Shown piece by piece: positions 28,400-38,701 of a DNA stretch of 40,130 nt. The stretch is from NCBI RefSeq assembly GCF_937871865.1, contig NZ_CALMPD010000075.1, positions 1 through 40,130 of the forward strand. The letters run 5' to 3'. The notes under the pieces were generated by a model. It did not search any database and was not told the DNA's origin. It saw only the letters and a list, made by a program, of their open reading frames with translations. A program made the position numbers and the translations under genes. Each line of letters opens with the position of its first letter. The first letter of the stretch is position 1. The stretch comes from an uncultured Legionella sp. (lineage in GTDB: Bacteria > Pseudomonadota > Gammaproteobacteria > Legionellales > Legionellaceae).

Positions 28400-30007
28400 A
28401 TGACAAAAATTATTAGTAAAATAAATACTGCTGCGCAGGAATATAAAGAAAATCAATCTGTAATGAACGCTCTGGTTGAGGAGTTGCGTTTCAGAGTCAA
28501 TGAAATTGCACTTGGCGGAGATGAAAAGGCACGTACCAGACATTTACAGCACGGTAAATTGCTGCCAAGAGAAAGACTCCAGCAATTATTAGATCCAGGC
28601 AGCCCTTTTCTGGAACTCTCCCAACTTGCAGCGTACGAGGTATATAATGACCAGGTCCCTGCAGCGGGAATTATAGCGGGTATTGGTCGAATATCCAGAA
28701 CTGAATGTGTCATTGTAGTCAACGATGCCACAGTAAAGGGTGGAACTTACTACCCATTAACCGTTAAAAAGCATTTAAGAGCTCAGGAAATAGCCCTGCA
28801 AAATCATTTGCCCTGCATTTATCTTGTCGATTCAGGAGGTGCTTTTTTACCCCTTCAGGATGAAGTATTTCCAGACAAAGAGCATTTCGGACGAATTTTT
28901 TATAATCAAGCACAAATGTCGGCCCAGAATATCCCTCAAATTGCAGTAGTTATGGGGTCTTGTACCGCAGGAGGAGCTTATGTTCCAGCAATGGCTGATG
29001 AATCCATTATGGTAAAAAATCAGGCAACGATTTTCCTGGGCGGCCCCCCTCTTGTTAAGGCAGCGACGGGAGAAGTGATCAGTGCTGAAGAATTAGGTGG
29101 GGCTGAAGTGCATTGCAAACATTCAGGAGTATCTGATCATTATGCAGAGAATGATGCTCATGCCCTACACCTGGCAAGAATCGCAATAAGTAATCTGAAT
29201 CGCCAAAAAATAGAAACAATAAAACGTATTGATACTGCTGAACCACTTTATGATGCCCTAGAGCTAAATGGCATCGTTCCGGCTGATCCCAGAAAACCAT
29301 TTGACATAAGAGAAATTATTGCTCGCTTGGTTGACGGCTCAGTATTCGATGAGTTTAAAGCTTTGTTTGGAACCACTCTCGTTTGCGGTTTTGCACATAT
29401 ATACGGCTATCCTGTAGGTATTATTGCCAACAATGGCATTTTATTTAGTGAAAGTGCTTTAAAAGGAAGCCACTTTATAGAGTTGTGCTGTCAACGTAAA
29501 ATTCCATTGATTTTTTTACAGAATATTACAGGATTTATGGTTGGCTCAAAATACGAGGCATCAGGCATTGCCAAGCATGGTGCTAAAATGGTTACTGCCG
29601 TTGCAAATGCAAATGTTCCCAAATTCACCGTTATTGTGGGTGGAAGTTTTGGCGCGGGTAATTATGCTATGTGCGGTCGGGCATACAATGCGCGCTTTAT
29701 CTGGACCTGGCCGAATTCGCGTATATCAGTGATGGGTGGAGAACAAGCAGCCAATGTGCTGGCTCAGGTAAGCAGAGAGAAATACGCAAAGCAAGGTACA
29801 ATCTGGCCGGCCGAAGAAGAAGAGTTGTTTAAATCACAAATGCGGGCCCAATATGAAACTCAGGGCAATCCATATTATGCCAGTGCCAGACTTTGGGATG
29901 ATGGCGTAATTGCCCCACAAGATACACGAATGATTCTTGGGCTTGGTTTATCGGCAGCGTTAAACGCCCCTATTGAATCCACACGCTTTGGCGTATTTCG
30001 CATGTAA
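28400..30007 (+). CDS. liuB: Methylcrotonyl-CoA carboxylase, carboxyltransferase (beta) subunit
   Basis: Transfers carboxyl from biotin to 3-methylcrotonyl-CoA. 535 residues, normal length. Carboxyltransferase landmarks include [56 protein letters not shown] and [22 protein letters not shown]. Later come [24 protein letters not shown] and [16 protein letters not shown]. The [15 protein letters not shown] segment is typical of methylcrotonyl-CoA rather than propionyl-CoA carboxylase. Forms a complex with the alpha subunit at 30807-32768. Confidence 0.95.
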   Translation: MTKIISKINTAAQEYKENQSVMNALVEELRFRVNEIALGGDEKARTRHLQHGKLLPRERLQQLLDPGSPFLELSQLAAYEVYNDQVPAAGIIAGIGRISRTECVIVVNDATVKGGTYYPLTVKKHLRAQEIALQNHLPCIYLVDSGGAFLPLQDEVFPDKEHFGRIFYNQAQMSAQNIPQIAVVMGSCTAGGAYVPAMADESIMVKNQATIFLGGPPLVKAATGEVISAEELGGAEVHCKHSGVSDHYAENDAHALHLARIAISNLNRQKIETIKRIDTAEPLYDALELNGIVPADPRKPFDIREIIARLVDGSVFDEFKALFGTTLVCGFAHIYGYPVGIIANNGILFSESALKGSHFIELCCQRKIPLIFLQNITGFMVGSKYEASGIAKHGAKMVTAVANANVPKFTVIVGGSFGAGNYAMCGRAYNARFIWTWPNSRISVMGGEQAANVLAQVSREKYAKQGTIWPAEEEELFKSQMRAQYETQGNPYYASARLWDDGVIAPQDTRMILGLGLSAALNAPIESTRFGVFRM

Positions 30008-30021
30008 AAGGGATTAAATTA

Positions 30022-30798
30022 ATGAGTGATTTATTACACGAAATTCAAGACAAAATTTGTTTGCTCACTATAAATCGAGTAAACAAACACAATGCATTCG
30101 ACAATCATCTGTTGTTAGAAATGCACAAACAACTTGATGCAGCAATAAATAATGATCAGGTTAAAGTTATAGTGCTTAAAGCGAATGGCAAACATTTTTG
30201 TGCTGGCGCAGACCTGGCATGGATGCAGAGCATGATCAACTACAGTGAAGAAGACAATCTGAAAGATACTATGGTGCTAGGTAATCTGATGCATGCCATC
30301 CACCAAAGCCCCAAACCAACAATAGCAATGATTCACGGCTCCGCCTTCGGTGGAGGAGCTGGGCTTGCAGTTGCCTGTGATATTGCCATTGCGGCTAATT
30401 CAGCCCGATTTTGTTTTTCTGAAGTTAAATTAGGATTGATACCTGCAGTGATTAGCCCTTATGTGGTACAAGCTATTGGCTTACGTGCTGCACAAATGCT
30501 CTTCATGAGTGCAGAAACGATAGATGCACAACGAGCCTTGTCTTTAAATCTCATCCAACATCTTATTCCTGAAGAGGAATTATTGGATTTTACACTCAAT
30601 TATGCAAATCAAATAAGTAAGAATGCGCCGGAAGCTGTTGCACAATCAAAAAAGCTCGCACGCTATGTTGCATCCAAGGAAATAAATGAGGAACTGGTTT
30701 ATTACACGGCATCGCTCATCGCTCATAAACGAATTTCAGCTGAAGGCCAAAAAGGACTTCATGCTTTTTTAAATAAAGAAACACCGAACTGGAGCTAG
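30022..30798 (+). CDS. liuC: Methylglutaconyl-CoA hydratase (enoyl-CoA hydratase family)
   Basis: Hydrates 3-methylglutaconyl-CoA to HMG-CoA. 258 residues, standard crotonase fold. The oxyanion-hole segments are [16 protein letters not shown] and [19 protein letters not shown]. The catalytic Glu region is [19 protein letters not shown]. The specific substrate is inferred from its place between the two methylcrotonyl-CoA carboxylase subunit genes; a general enoyl-CoA hydratase would look similar. 14 nt after liuB and 8 nt before liuD. Confidence 0.92.
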   Translation: MSDLLHEIQDKICLLTINRVNKHNAFDNHLLLEMHKQLDAAINNDQVKVIVLKANGKHFCAGADLAWMQSMINYSEEDNLKDTMVLGNLMHAIHQSPKPTIAMIHGSAFGGGAGLAVACDIAIAANSARFCFSEVKLGLIPAVISPYVVQAIGLRAAQMLFMSAETIDAQRALSLNLIQHLIPEEELLDFTLNYANQISKNAPEAVAQSKKLARYVASKEINEELVYYTASLIAHKRISAEGQKGLHAFLNKETPNWS

Positions 30799-30806
30799 GA
30801 ACCTGC

Positions 30807-32768
30807 ATGTTTAACAAAATTCTAATCGCGAACCGAGGTGAAATAGCCTGCAGAATCATTAAAACTGCACGCTCCATGGGTATACATACCATAGCAATTT
30901 ATTCATCTGTAGATAAAAACAATCTTCATGTTCAGTTGGCTGATACAGCATGTTATGTTGGTGAAGCAGCGGCAAAAGACAGCTACTTAAATATTGAGAA
31001 TATCATACAAGCAGCAAAAGATACCGGCGCTGAAGCCATACATCCAGGCTATGGTTTCTTATCTGAAAATCCAAAATTTGCTAAGGCGTGTGACGATGCA
31101 GGAATTGTATTCATAGGCCCGTCTATTGAAGCAATGGATGCTATGGCATCCAAACAATTGGCAAAACAGTTGCTCGAACCGACCAATGTTCCATTAACCC
31201 CAGGTTATCATGGCAGCGAGCAATCTGAAGCAAGGCTACTGTCTGAGGCAGAAAAGATAGGATTCCCTGTGCTGATTAAAGCTGCAAATGGTGGTGGCGG
31301 TAAAGGAATGCGCGCAGTCCATAATGAATCTGAGTTCAGCGATTCTTTAGCAGGAGCAAAACGAGAATCATTAGCAAGTTTTGCTGATGACACCATGATT
31401 ATAGAAAAATTGGTTCTTAATCCGCGCCATGTTGAATTGCAAATTATGGCTGACAATCATGGTAATGTAGTCCATTTATTTGAAAGAGATTGTTCCATTC
31501 AAAGAAGGCATCAAAAGATCATTGAAGAAGCACCCGCACCTGATTTATCTCCTTCTATGCGCCACAATCTGGCTCAGGCCGCATGCGAAGTTGCTCGCTC
31601 TATAAACTACAGAGGTGCTGGTACTGTTGAATTTTTAGTGGATGGAACAGATCATTTTTATTTTATGGAAATGAATACTCGCTTGCAGGTTGAGCATCCA
31701 GTAACAGAAATGATTACGGGACTTGATTTGGTTTCCTGGCAACTCAAAATTGCAGCCAACGAGCCCCTGCCGCTGACACAAGATGAAATCAAAACGAACG
31801 GTCATGCTATTGAATGCCGTATCTATGCAGAAGATCCCTATAATGGCTTTATCCCCTCTATTGGACAATTAAGTTTTCTACAAGAACCATCGGGCGATGG
31901 TTTACGTATCGATACAGGTGTCACTCTAAATTCAGAAATCACCATGTATTATGATCCAATGATATCCAAACTGATTGTCTGGGGAGAAAGCAGAGAAGAA
32001 GCTCTGCTACGCGTGGAACGAGCTCTCTCTCATTACTTAATTGGCGGCGTCAAAACAAACATCCCCTTTTTGAAAGCTATTTGCCAGCATTCCAAATTCA
32101 GACAAGCAGCTCTCAGCACTGATTTCTTAGGGAAAGAAATAATAAATTTACCCAATCCAGACAAAAATCTGGGCTTGCTACTCGCAATAAGTTTTGATTA
32201 TTTAAGTACAGTAAATCAAATTACAGACCCATTACTCAAAGATACTTTTGCCTGGCAGATGCATGTGCCAGGACACTGGTTATGGCGATATCAGGAAGAA
32301 GATACTGTAATTGAAGCGCAAATCAAACCTATCGATAAAAAAAGCTTTAACCTGAGCTTAAATAATAAAGAACACCACATAACGGCTCACCTCAACGGAC
32401 ACCATCTGAGAATCGAAACAGAGCATAAAAATTATAAAGCTGTTGTTGATTCCAATGAACATCATCTGACCGTGTATACGGAACAAGAGGTCATATCTAT
32501 TGAGCGATTTAGATGGAATAAATCAGACTCATCCGCGCAGCATAAAGGGCAGTTAACCGCGCCAATGCCGGCGACCGTCGTGGCTGTATTAAAAAGCATA
32601 GGGGATCAGGTTAAAGCTGGTGAGCGCTTGATTGTTCTTGAAGCAATGAAAATGGAACATACAATTCACGCACCTATAGATGGCGTGCTCCAGGAAATAT
32701 TCTACACCGTGGGAGCACAGGTAGGTGAAGGAGCAGAATTACTTTCATTAAGTGAATCTGATTCATAA
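30807..32768 (+). CDS. liuD: Methylcrotonyl-CoA carboxylase, biotin-containing (alpha) subunit
   Basis: Biotin carboxylase plus biotin carrier in one 653-residue chain. The N-terminal biotin carboxylase domain (about 1-450) opens [20 protein letters not shown]. It has [14 protein letters not shown], the glycine-rich ATP loop [33 protein letters not shown] and [17 protein letters not shown]. The C-terminal biotinyl domain carries the biotin Lys K615 in [14 protein letters not shown] linker of about 130 residues between the two is where the carboxyltransferase binds in the family. Confidence 0.96.
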   Translation: MFNKILIANRGEIACRIIKTARSMGIHTIAIYSSVDKNNLHVQLADTACYVGEAAAKDSYLNIENIIQAAKDTGAEAIHPGYGFLSENPKFAKACDDAGIVFIGPSIEAMDAMASKQLAKQLLEPTNVPLTPGYHGSEQSEARLLSEAEKIGFPVLIKAANGGGGKGMRAVHNESEFSDSLAGAKRESLASFADDTMIIEKLVLNPRHVELQIMADNHGNVVHLFERDCSIQRRHQKIIEEAPAPDLSPSMRHNLAQAACEVARSINYRGAGTVEFLVDGTDHFYFMEMNTRLQVEHPVTEMITGLDLVSWQLKIAANEPLPLTQDEIKTNGHAIECRIYAEDPYNGFIPSIGQLSFLQEPSGDGLRIDTGVTLNSEITMYYDPMISKLIVWGESREEALLRVERALSHYLIGGVKTNIPFLKAICQHSKFRQAALSTDFLGKEIINLPNPDKNLGLLLAISFDYLSTVNQITDPLLKDTFAWQMHVPGHWLWRYQEEDTVIEAQIKPIDKKSFNLSLNNKEHHITAHLNGHHLRIETEHKNYKAVVDSNEHHLTVYTEQEVISIERFRWNKSDSSAQHKGQLTAPMPATVVAVLKSIGDQVKAGERLIVLEAMKMEHTIHAPIDGVLQEIFYTVGAQVGEGAELLSLSESDS

Positions 32769-32783
32769 ACTACTGAGACGATT

Positions 32784-33692
32784 ATGGACTATCCACAACA
32801 AGTGACAATAATAGAAGTAGGCCCTAGAGATGGTCTGCAAAATGAGTCATCTTTTGTTTCCAGCGAACATAAAATAGAACTGATTAATCTACTAAGTGCA
32901 TCAGGCTTAAAACACATAGAAACAACCAGCTTTGTTTCAGCAAAAGCTATTCCTCAGCTAGCAGACAACGAGCAGGTATTTAGCTCGATAAATAAAAATC
33001 CATCCATAGCCTATTCTGCATTGGTTCCTAATGAACGGGGAATGATTAAAGCGCTTGAAGTAGGTGTCCGCGAAATTGCAGTATTTACAGCTGCAAGTGA
33101 ATTGTTTAATCAACGTAATATTAACTGCTCCATTCAAGAAAGTATTGAACGTTTTAAACCGGTAATGGAGTTGGCAAAATCAAATCACATTAAAGTTCGA
33201 GGTTATATTTCCTGCGTGCTTGGTTGTCCATATCAAGGTGATGTTCCACCTGAAGATGTGGCAGAGGTCACCCAACGGCTCATCGATCTTGGGGTCGACG
33301 AAGTATCCCTGGGCGATACAATAGGTGTTGGCACCCCCAAACAAACCCAACTGGTTTTAGATAAAGTACTCCCGCTGATTCCCCTGGAGCGTCTAGCCAT
33401 GCACTTCCATGATACTTACGGCCAGGCTATAGCCAATATCTATGCCTCTTTGCATTATGGAGTCCACCGTTTTGACAGCTCAGTTGCCGGCCTTGGTGGT
33501 TGTCCTTATGCAAGAGGTGCTAGCGGAAATATAGCAACAGAAGATGTGCTTTATTTAATGCATGGCTTAGGTATTCATACGGGTGTCGATATTTTTAAAA
33601 TCGTAGCCGCCGGGGATATGATATGCAAAGCATTAGGACGAAAAAACCAATCCAAAGTAGCTAATGCATTATTGGCAAACCCATGTAATTAG
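32784..33692 (+). CDS. liuE: Hydroxymethylglutaryl-CoA lyase
   Basis: Cleaves HMG-CoA to acetoacetate and acetyl-CoA. 302 residues, TIM-barrel of the HMGL-like family. The metal and substrate motif is EVGPRDGLQNESSFV near the N-terminus. CVLGCPYQGDVPPEDV and SLGDTIGVGTPKQ follow, with metal ligands in MHFHDTYGQAIAN. The catalytic loop is GLGGCPYARGASGNIATED, whose Cys is the family's active-site residue. 15 nt after liuD. Confidence 0.96.
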   Translation: MDYPQQVTIIEVGPRDGLQNESSFVSSEHKIELINLLSASGLKHIETTSFVSAKAIPQLADNEQVFSSINKNPSIAYSALVPNERGMIKALEVGVREIAVFTAASELFNQRNINCSIQESIERFKPVMELAKSNHIKVRGYISCVLGCPYQGDVPPEDVAEVTQRLIDLGVDEVSLGDTIGVGTPKQTQLVLDKVLPLIPLERLAMHFHDTYGQAIANIYASLHYGVHRFDSSVAGLGGCPYARGASGNIATEDVLYLMHGLGIHTGVDIFKIVAAGDMICKALGRKNQSKVANALLANPCN

Positions 33693-33832
33693 CCATAAAA
33701 TGACCTGTTGATATTTCTCTGGCGTGCAAAAAATGACAGAAAATTAAGCAGTCTGGATGAAATTAAAGGCCTTCTGTTTGCCCATTATCAGGACAATCGA
33801 AAGGGAAGCGACATAGCAAGAGAGAAGATTTA

Positions 33833-35773
33833 ATGAACGAAATAGTATGGACACCTAAACACCCTCAAAATACAAAAATGGGGCAATTCATGCTCTATGC
33901 AGCAGAAAAGAATTGTCAGGTTTTTGAGGGTTACCAAGATTTACATACCTGGTCTATCAAACACCCTGATTCGTTTTGGCAAACTCTTTGTGATTTTTTT
34001 AATCTGACCTTCGATACCCCACCACACCATGTACTTAATTATTATGAAAGCATGCTGGATGCGCGATGGTTTACTGGAGCTCGTTTTAACTTTGCCCAAA
34101 AACTCTTATCGCGTCGAGACAGTCATACTGCATTAGTAAGCATTAATGAAGAGAATAAAAAACAGAGCATTAGCTATGAAGAATTATATGTCCAGGTAGC
34201 TCAATGCGCTGCAGGCCTTAAAGCAATTGGAGTTACAACAGGTGATCGGGTTGCAGCACTCATGCCCAATGTACCACAAACAATAATAGCCATGTTGGCC
34301 ACAACATCCTTAGGTGCAGTCTGGTCATCCTGTTCCCCAGATTTTGGGGCGCAGGCAGCAATCGACAGGCTAGGACAAATCGAACCCAAAGTATTATTTA
34401 TATGTGATGGGCACCAATATCAAGGAAAAATCCATAGTGGCGCAGAGAAGATAGTGCAATTACAAGATGCAATGTCTTCATTAATCCAAATCGTTATATG
34501 TCCTAATATTCATGAAGAAATTAAGCTCTCAAAAACATCAAAAGCACTCTACTGGGATGACTTTATAAAACCTGCAACTCATTGTGATTTCGTTTCACTC
34601 CCCTTCGAGCATCCCTTATATATTTTATTTTCCTCAGGTACCACAGGAAAACCTAAATGTATTATTCATGGAGCTGGAGGCACCCTGCTACAACACCTTA
34701 AAGAGCTTGGACTGCATACTGATTTAGGTGATACAGATAATCTATGTTTTTATACAACCTGTGGCTGGATGATGTGGAATTGGACTGTATCAGCACTTGC
34801 TCTGGGAGCTACCCTGACTTTATACGAAGGCTCGCCGACCTATCCACAAAACAATCGATTGTTTCAAATAATAGAAGAAGAACAGATTACCGTTTTTGGT
34901 ACCAGCGCAAAATTTATTTCTTCAATTGAAAAAGCTGGGGTAAAACCAAAAGAAGAATGTAATTTATCTCATCTTCGTTGCATCCTGTCGACAGGCTCAC
35001 CATTACTTCATAAAAGCTATGATTTTGTCTATGAACAAATTAAAAAAGACATTCAACTCAGCTCCATTTCAGGAGGTACTGACATTATCTCCTGTTTTGC
35101 ATTAGGCAATCCTATGCTACCTGTCTACAGAGGCGAGCTGCAATGTATCGGTTTAGGTATGGCAGTTGAGGTATTTGATGAAGAGGAACATTCACTTAGC
35201 CAAGCACGAGGTGAATTAGTATGCACTATGCCCTTTCCGTCAATGCCTGTAGGCTTCTGGAATGATAAAGACCGATCGGCATACACTAATGCTTATTTTA
35301 ACCGATTCCCGGGAATTTGGGCTCATGGGGATTTCGCAGAAGTGACCGCGCATAATGGCTTAATTATTTATGGACGATCAGATGCAGTATTGAATCCAGG
35401 CGGAGTTCGCATAGGAACAGCTGAGATTTATCGACAGGTTGAGAAAATAGAATCAGTAATCGATAGCATTGTCATTGGACAAGATTGGCTTGATGATGTT
35501 CGTATTGTCTTATTTGTTAAATTACGGGACGGTGTATTATTAAGTGAGGAATTAATTAAAACCATAAAATGTACTATTCGTGAAAATGCATCTCCGAGAC
35601 ATGTTCCGGCTAAAATACTGCAAGTACAGGATATTCCGCGCACCATCAGCGGGAAAATTGTAGAAGTTGCTGTCAGGCAGGTAGTTCATGGCCTACCAGT
35701 AAATAACTTGCAATCATTAGCCAACCCTCAAGCGCTCGATTATTTTAAGAATCGCGAAGAGTTGACTAATTAA
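33833..35773 (+). CDS. Acetoacetyl-CoA synthetase (acetoacetate-CoA ligase)
   Basis: ATP-dependent activation of acetoacetate to acetoacetyl-CoA; ANL superfamily, 646 residues. The P-loop-like motif is LFSSGTTGKPKCIIHGAGG. TCGWMMWNWTVSALALGATL and VFGTSAKFISSIEKAG are typical of acetoacetate ligases. The AMP-binding region is GRSDAVLNPGGVRIGTAEIY, and the acyl-activation Lys lies in DIPRTISGKIVEVAVRQ. The gap of 140 nt after liuE holds no clear terminator or promoter. Product use follows from context: the thiolase at 26527 would split acetoacetyl-CoA. Confidence 0.95.
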   Translation: MNEIVWTPKHPQNTKMGQFMLYAAEKNCQVFEGYQDLHTWSIKHPDSFWQTLCDFFNLTFDTPPHHVLNYYESMLDARWFTGARFNFAQKLLSRRDSHTALVSINEENKKQSISYEELYVQVAQCAAGLKAIGVTTGDRVAALMPNVPQTIIAMLATTSLGAVWSSCSPDFGAQAAIDRLGQIEPKVLFICDGHQYQGKIHSGAEKIVQLQDAMSSLIQIVICPNIHEEIKLSKTSKALYWDDFIKPATHCDFVSLPFEHPLYILFSSGTTGKPKCIIHGAGGTLLQHLKELGLHTDLGDTDNLCFYTTCGWMMWNWTVSALALGATLTLYEGSPTYPQNNRLFQIIEEEQITVFGTSAKFISSIEKAGVKPKEECNLSHLRCILSTGSPLLHKSYDFVYEQIKKDIQLSSISGGTDIISCFALGNPMLPVYRGELQCIGLGMAVEVFDEEEHSLSQARGELVCTMPFPSMPVGFWNDKDRSAYTNAYFNRFPGIWAHGDFAEVTAHNGLIIYGRSDAVLNPGGVRIGTAEIYRQVEKIESVIDSIVIGQDWLDDVRIVLFVKLRDGVLLSEELIKTIKCTIRENASPRHVPAKILQVQDIPRTISGKIVEVAVRQVVHGLPVNNLQSLANPQALDYFKNREELTN

Positions 35774-35793
35774 CTCTGCCATTCACGTTATTA

Positions 35794-35884
35794 GTAGCCC
35801 GGATGCAGTGCGAAGCGAGTACCAATTAAATGTATCATGCTGCGGATGTCCTTCCGGGATTTCACCAGGCTGCACCCGGGCTAC
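35794..35884. repeat. REP/BIME-like inverted repeat between convergent genes
   Basis: gtagcccggatgcag (35794-35808) and ctgcacccgggctac (35870-35884) are inverted copies with one mismatch, flanking a gcgaagcgag...cttccgggat interior. This GTAGCCCGG...CCCGGGCTAC form resembles well-known bacterial REP units. It fills the 124 nt between the acetoacetyl-CoA synthetase stop and the PKS remnant stop and may help end both transcripts. Confidence 0.6.
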
Positions 35885-35897
35885 TTGTGAAATATCG

Positions 35898-38701
35898 CTA
35901 TGATTTTTTTTGGGGGTCATCAAGCAGAATTTTGATGATAGTATGAATCAACAAATCCTGATATTGATTCTTATGTAAAAAGAAATGATCCCCCGGGAAA
36001 TTCACATAATGAAAATGTGAACTAGTCAGAGATTTCCAAGCTTGCATGTCTTCAGCGTTGACCCGGTCATCAGCGTCTCCATGAAAAGCTGTAATCGGGA
36101 CACTTAAGGGAGGCTCAGCATCTTTGTGTTGATAGCTTTCAACCAATTGCAAATCAGCCATTAATTTGGAGAGCATCAGCTTGATAAATTCCAAATCTTT
36201 TTCTGATTTTGCGTATTGTTCAAGATTAATTTCAAGTTCCATTAGCTCCATAAACACGGCCAGCTGATCTGCTCTGCACTGTTGCAACTCAGTCAAATCA
36301 GGTACGCCCTGAAATCCAGCATGCTGTAATTTTAATATAAACTGTTGATACCAAGGATTGGGGTGCATTAATGGTGAACTATAGGCTGCTACAAAAAGTT
36401 GTCTGCAGTTTTTTGCATATACGGGATTTTCAGTCAGGCGTTTCATCAATCGATAAGCAATAAGCCCCCCTGCACTATGACCATAAAAGGCAAAAGGTTT
36501 ATTGCATTCAGGGCCAATAATCTCACTCAGCGTATCAATAAGCGGGTAAATACTGGTGAACGGCTCTTCCTGGAAGCGATTTTCCCTGCCAGGTAACTGC
36601 ACAGGAACCACGATGATGTTTTCTGGCATTTTTTCCTGCCAACCCTTATATAAGGAAGCGCCTCCACCACCATAAGGAAAACAGAATAACTGTGTTTTTT
36701 GCGAGCCTCGCCCGGGTTTAGTAAACCATAAACTGGATTTATCTTTTGTCACCGTTGGTGTTTGGTGCTTCTCGGCAATCAGGGAAACCAATGATTGAGC
36801 CAGTGTTTCTATTGTACTGGATTCCATTAACAAATTTAATGGAATGTTAATACCCGTTTTTGTAAGAAAATCATTTTTTAACGTCAGATTGATGATGGAA
36901 TCAATGCCCATGTCACTTAGGATACTTTTTGCACCAAGTTCATCTTTAGGTATTGCCAATACACTAGAGCATGAATCGATAAGATAATCGCACAAGGATT
37001 GGATCTGTTGTTCAAGGGCAAGTTCGCCAAGCTGTTTTAACACGATTGATTCTTCCTGCTCCTGATCTTCATCATTTCTCATGAATTCAGCCATCCATTG
37101 CTGATTAACAGCATGCATTTCAAAATCAGTACATTGAATAAATACTTCCCTTTGCTCATTAAACAGCACAAAACTACCGTATAAGATTTCGGGATTTGTC
37201 CTATCCTTTAATTTAAGATGACACCAGAGTGGTTCAGATTGTTCAGGCAAAGAGGCAATCAGCACCTCATCCCATCGATGCACCATAAACATAGCCTCTT
37301 CATCGGCTAAAGCCGCATGAAACAGCTGCGCACAGGCATCCCATATCCCAGAGTTGTATTTTCGTTGTTTAAAACGAGCAAGAGCTTCTCCCTTATTAAC
37401 CCAGAGAGTATCTATCCATTTAACACTATCCCCAAGGGCTACACCACGCTTACTCAAGCCTTCGTAAAACGCATCACTACCGTAAGTGTGCATGCACTGA
37501 CTCTGGATAGTTCCTATCGATCCCTGTGATTCAGGCTTGTTCGCGAGCTCAGGTTTTATTTGAGCATTTACATGCAAATTCCATTTTGAACTGCCAGCAT
37601 CCAGGGAAAAAAACTGGAGATCCAGAGCATCGCCAGAAGAGCTCACAATCAGGCAGATTGATTTTTCCTTGCCTTTTACAAAAGTAATAGCAGAAATGAA
37701 TTCTATAAAGACGATGATAAAATCGGATAGGTTCAGATTCAATTTGATCATTTCGATGAAATAGCCCACATGCATCAGATTATTGGTATCGTTCAATTCA
37801 GGTACATTTTCTGGACTGATATTAAAGATAAATTGCTTTTGCTCCAAAGGTGAGGAGAACGTAGTAGCCAAAAGCGGATTACCTGATTTGACAGGAGCGA
37901 TGGATTGCTTCCCCTTCTCTGAAGGCACAAACCAGAATGGTTTACGCTGGAAAGGATAGGTTGGTAGTATGACTTTATTAAATTGTTCTTTGGGGTATAG
38001 TTCATCCCAATTCAAATCAGCACCTGAACAATAAAATTTCGCCTGCTCTCTCAAGGTATATCCTTGTGTATTCTCAGGAACAGTCATCTCTTCTGGTGGT
38101 GCCAATGTCACGTTCTCATCAGCACTATCATTCAGGTAATGTTCCATGCTTATTTTAAGTGCAGCTATATCTCCAGCAACAAAAGCAATCCTTTTTATAA
38201 AATGCTGACGGCCTGTATTCGCACTAAAGCAAATATCACCCAAATCATGTTGTTCACTTCATTGTGCAAAAAATGATAGAAGTTTTTTACCATCTGGTTT
38301 AGTGTGCCTTGATTCAACGCAGAAAGTACCAATACATGTTCGCTTTTGACCGCGGAAACAGGCAGCTCATTAGTTCCTTCAGAAATAATCATATGGGCAT
38401 TGGTTCCACTGAACAATGGCTTCTCTGGGTGAAATTCCAAAAAAAATTCGCATCGAACATGCGAATATCTTCCGTTAGAAAGCCGCCTTCTTTGACATAA
38501 CTTTTCCCCGGAACACTGGCATCTGCATCATAAAAATCAGCTATATTAAAACGATTCTCAGGCATTGCACTGACGCCATCGCCGCCTCTTTGCAAAAACT
38601 CCCAGAATGCTTCAGGCGTGTTGCATCCTCCAGGAAAGCGACACGCCATTCCTATGATTGCAATGGATTCATTCTGATGTTCTGCTGCTTCTTGTTTTAA
38701 A
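35898..38701 (-). pseudogene. Terminal module of a polyketide synthase, broken (KS remnant, DH-like, ACP, thioesterase)
   Basis: Read on the - strand. 38690-38420 encodes a ketosynthase N-terminus (SIAIIGMACRFPGG to FDANFF). An 8-T run (38439-38446) is one base too long to continue into the expected FFGISPREA. About 330 KS residues, including the active-site Cys, are then missing. Coding resumes near 38413 with FSGTNAHMIISEG in another frame and shifts again at about 38250. From there 781 codons are open: a KS-linker with LPTYPFQRKPFWF, a DH-like fold lacking the HxxxGxxxxP His but keeping a WDACAQLF Asp, an ACP (phosphopantetheine Ser in DMGIDSI), and a type II-like thioesterase (GHSAGG, GDADD, GDHFF). 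No acyltransferase domain is seen. The 5' end abuts the IS. Confidence 0.85.

Noticed and set aside
38195..38440. Treating the FSGTNAH frame as a separate small gene
   Set aside because: Its sequence is plainly the KS C-terminus and linker that continues, after a one-base shift, in the 781-codon frame.
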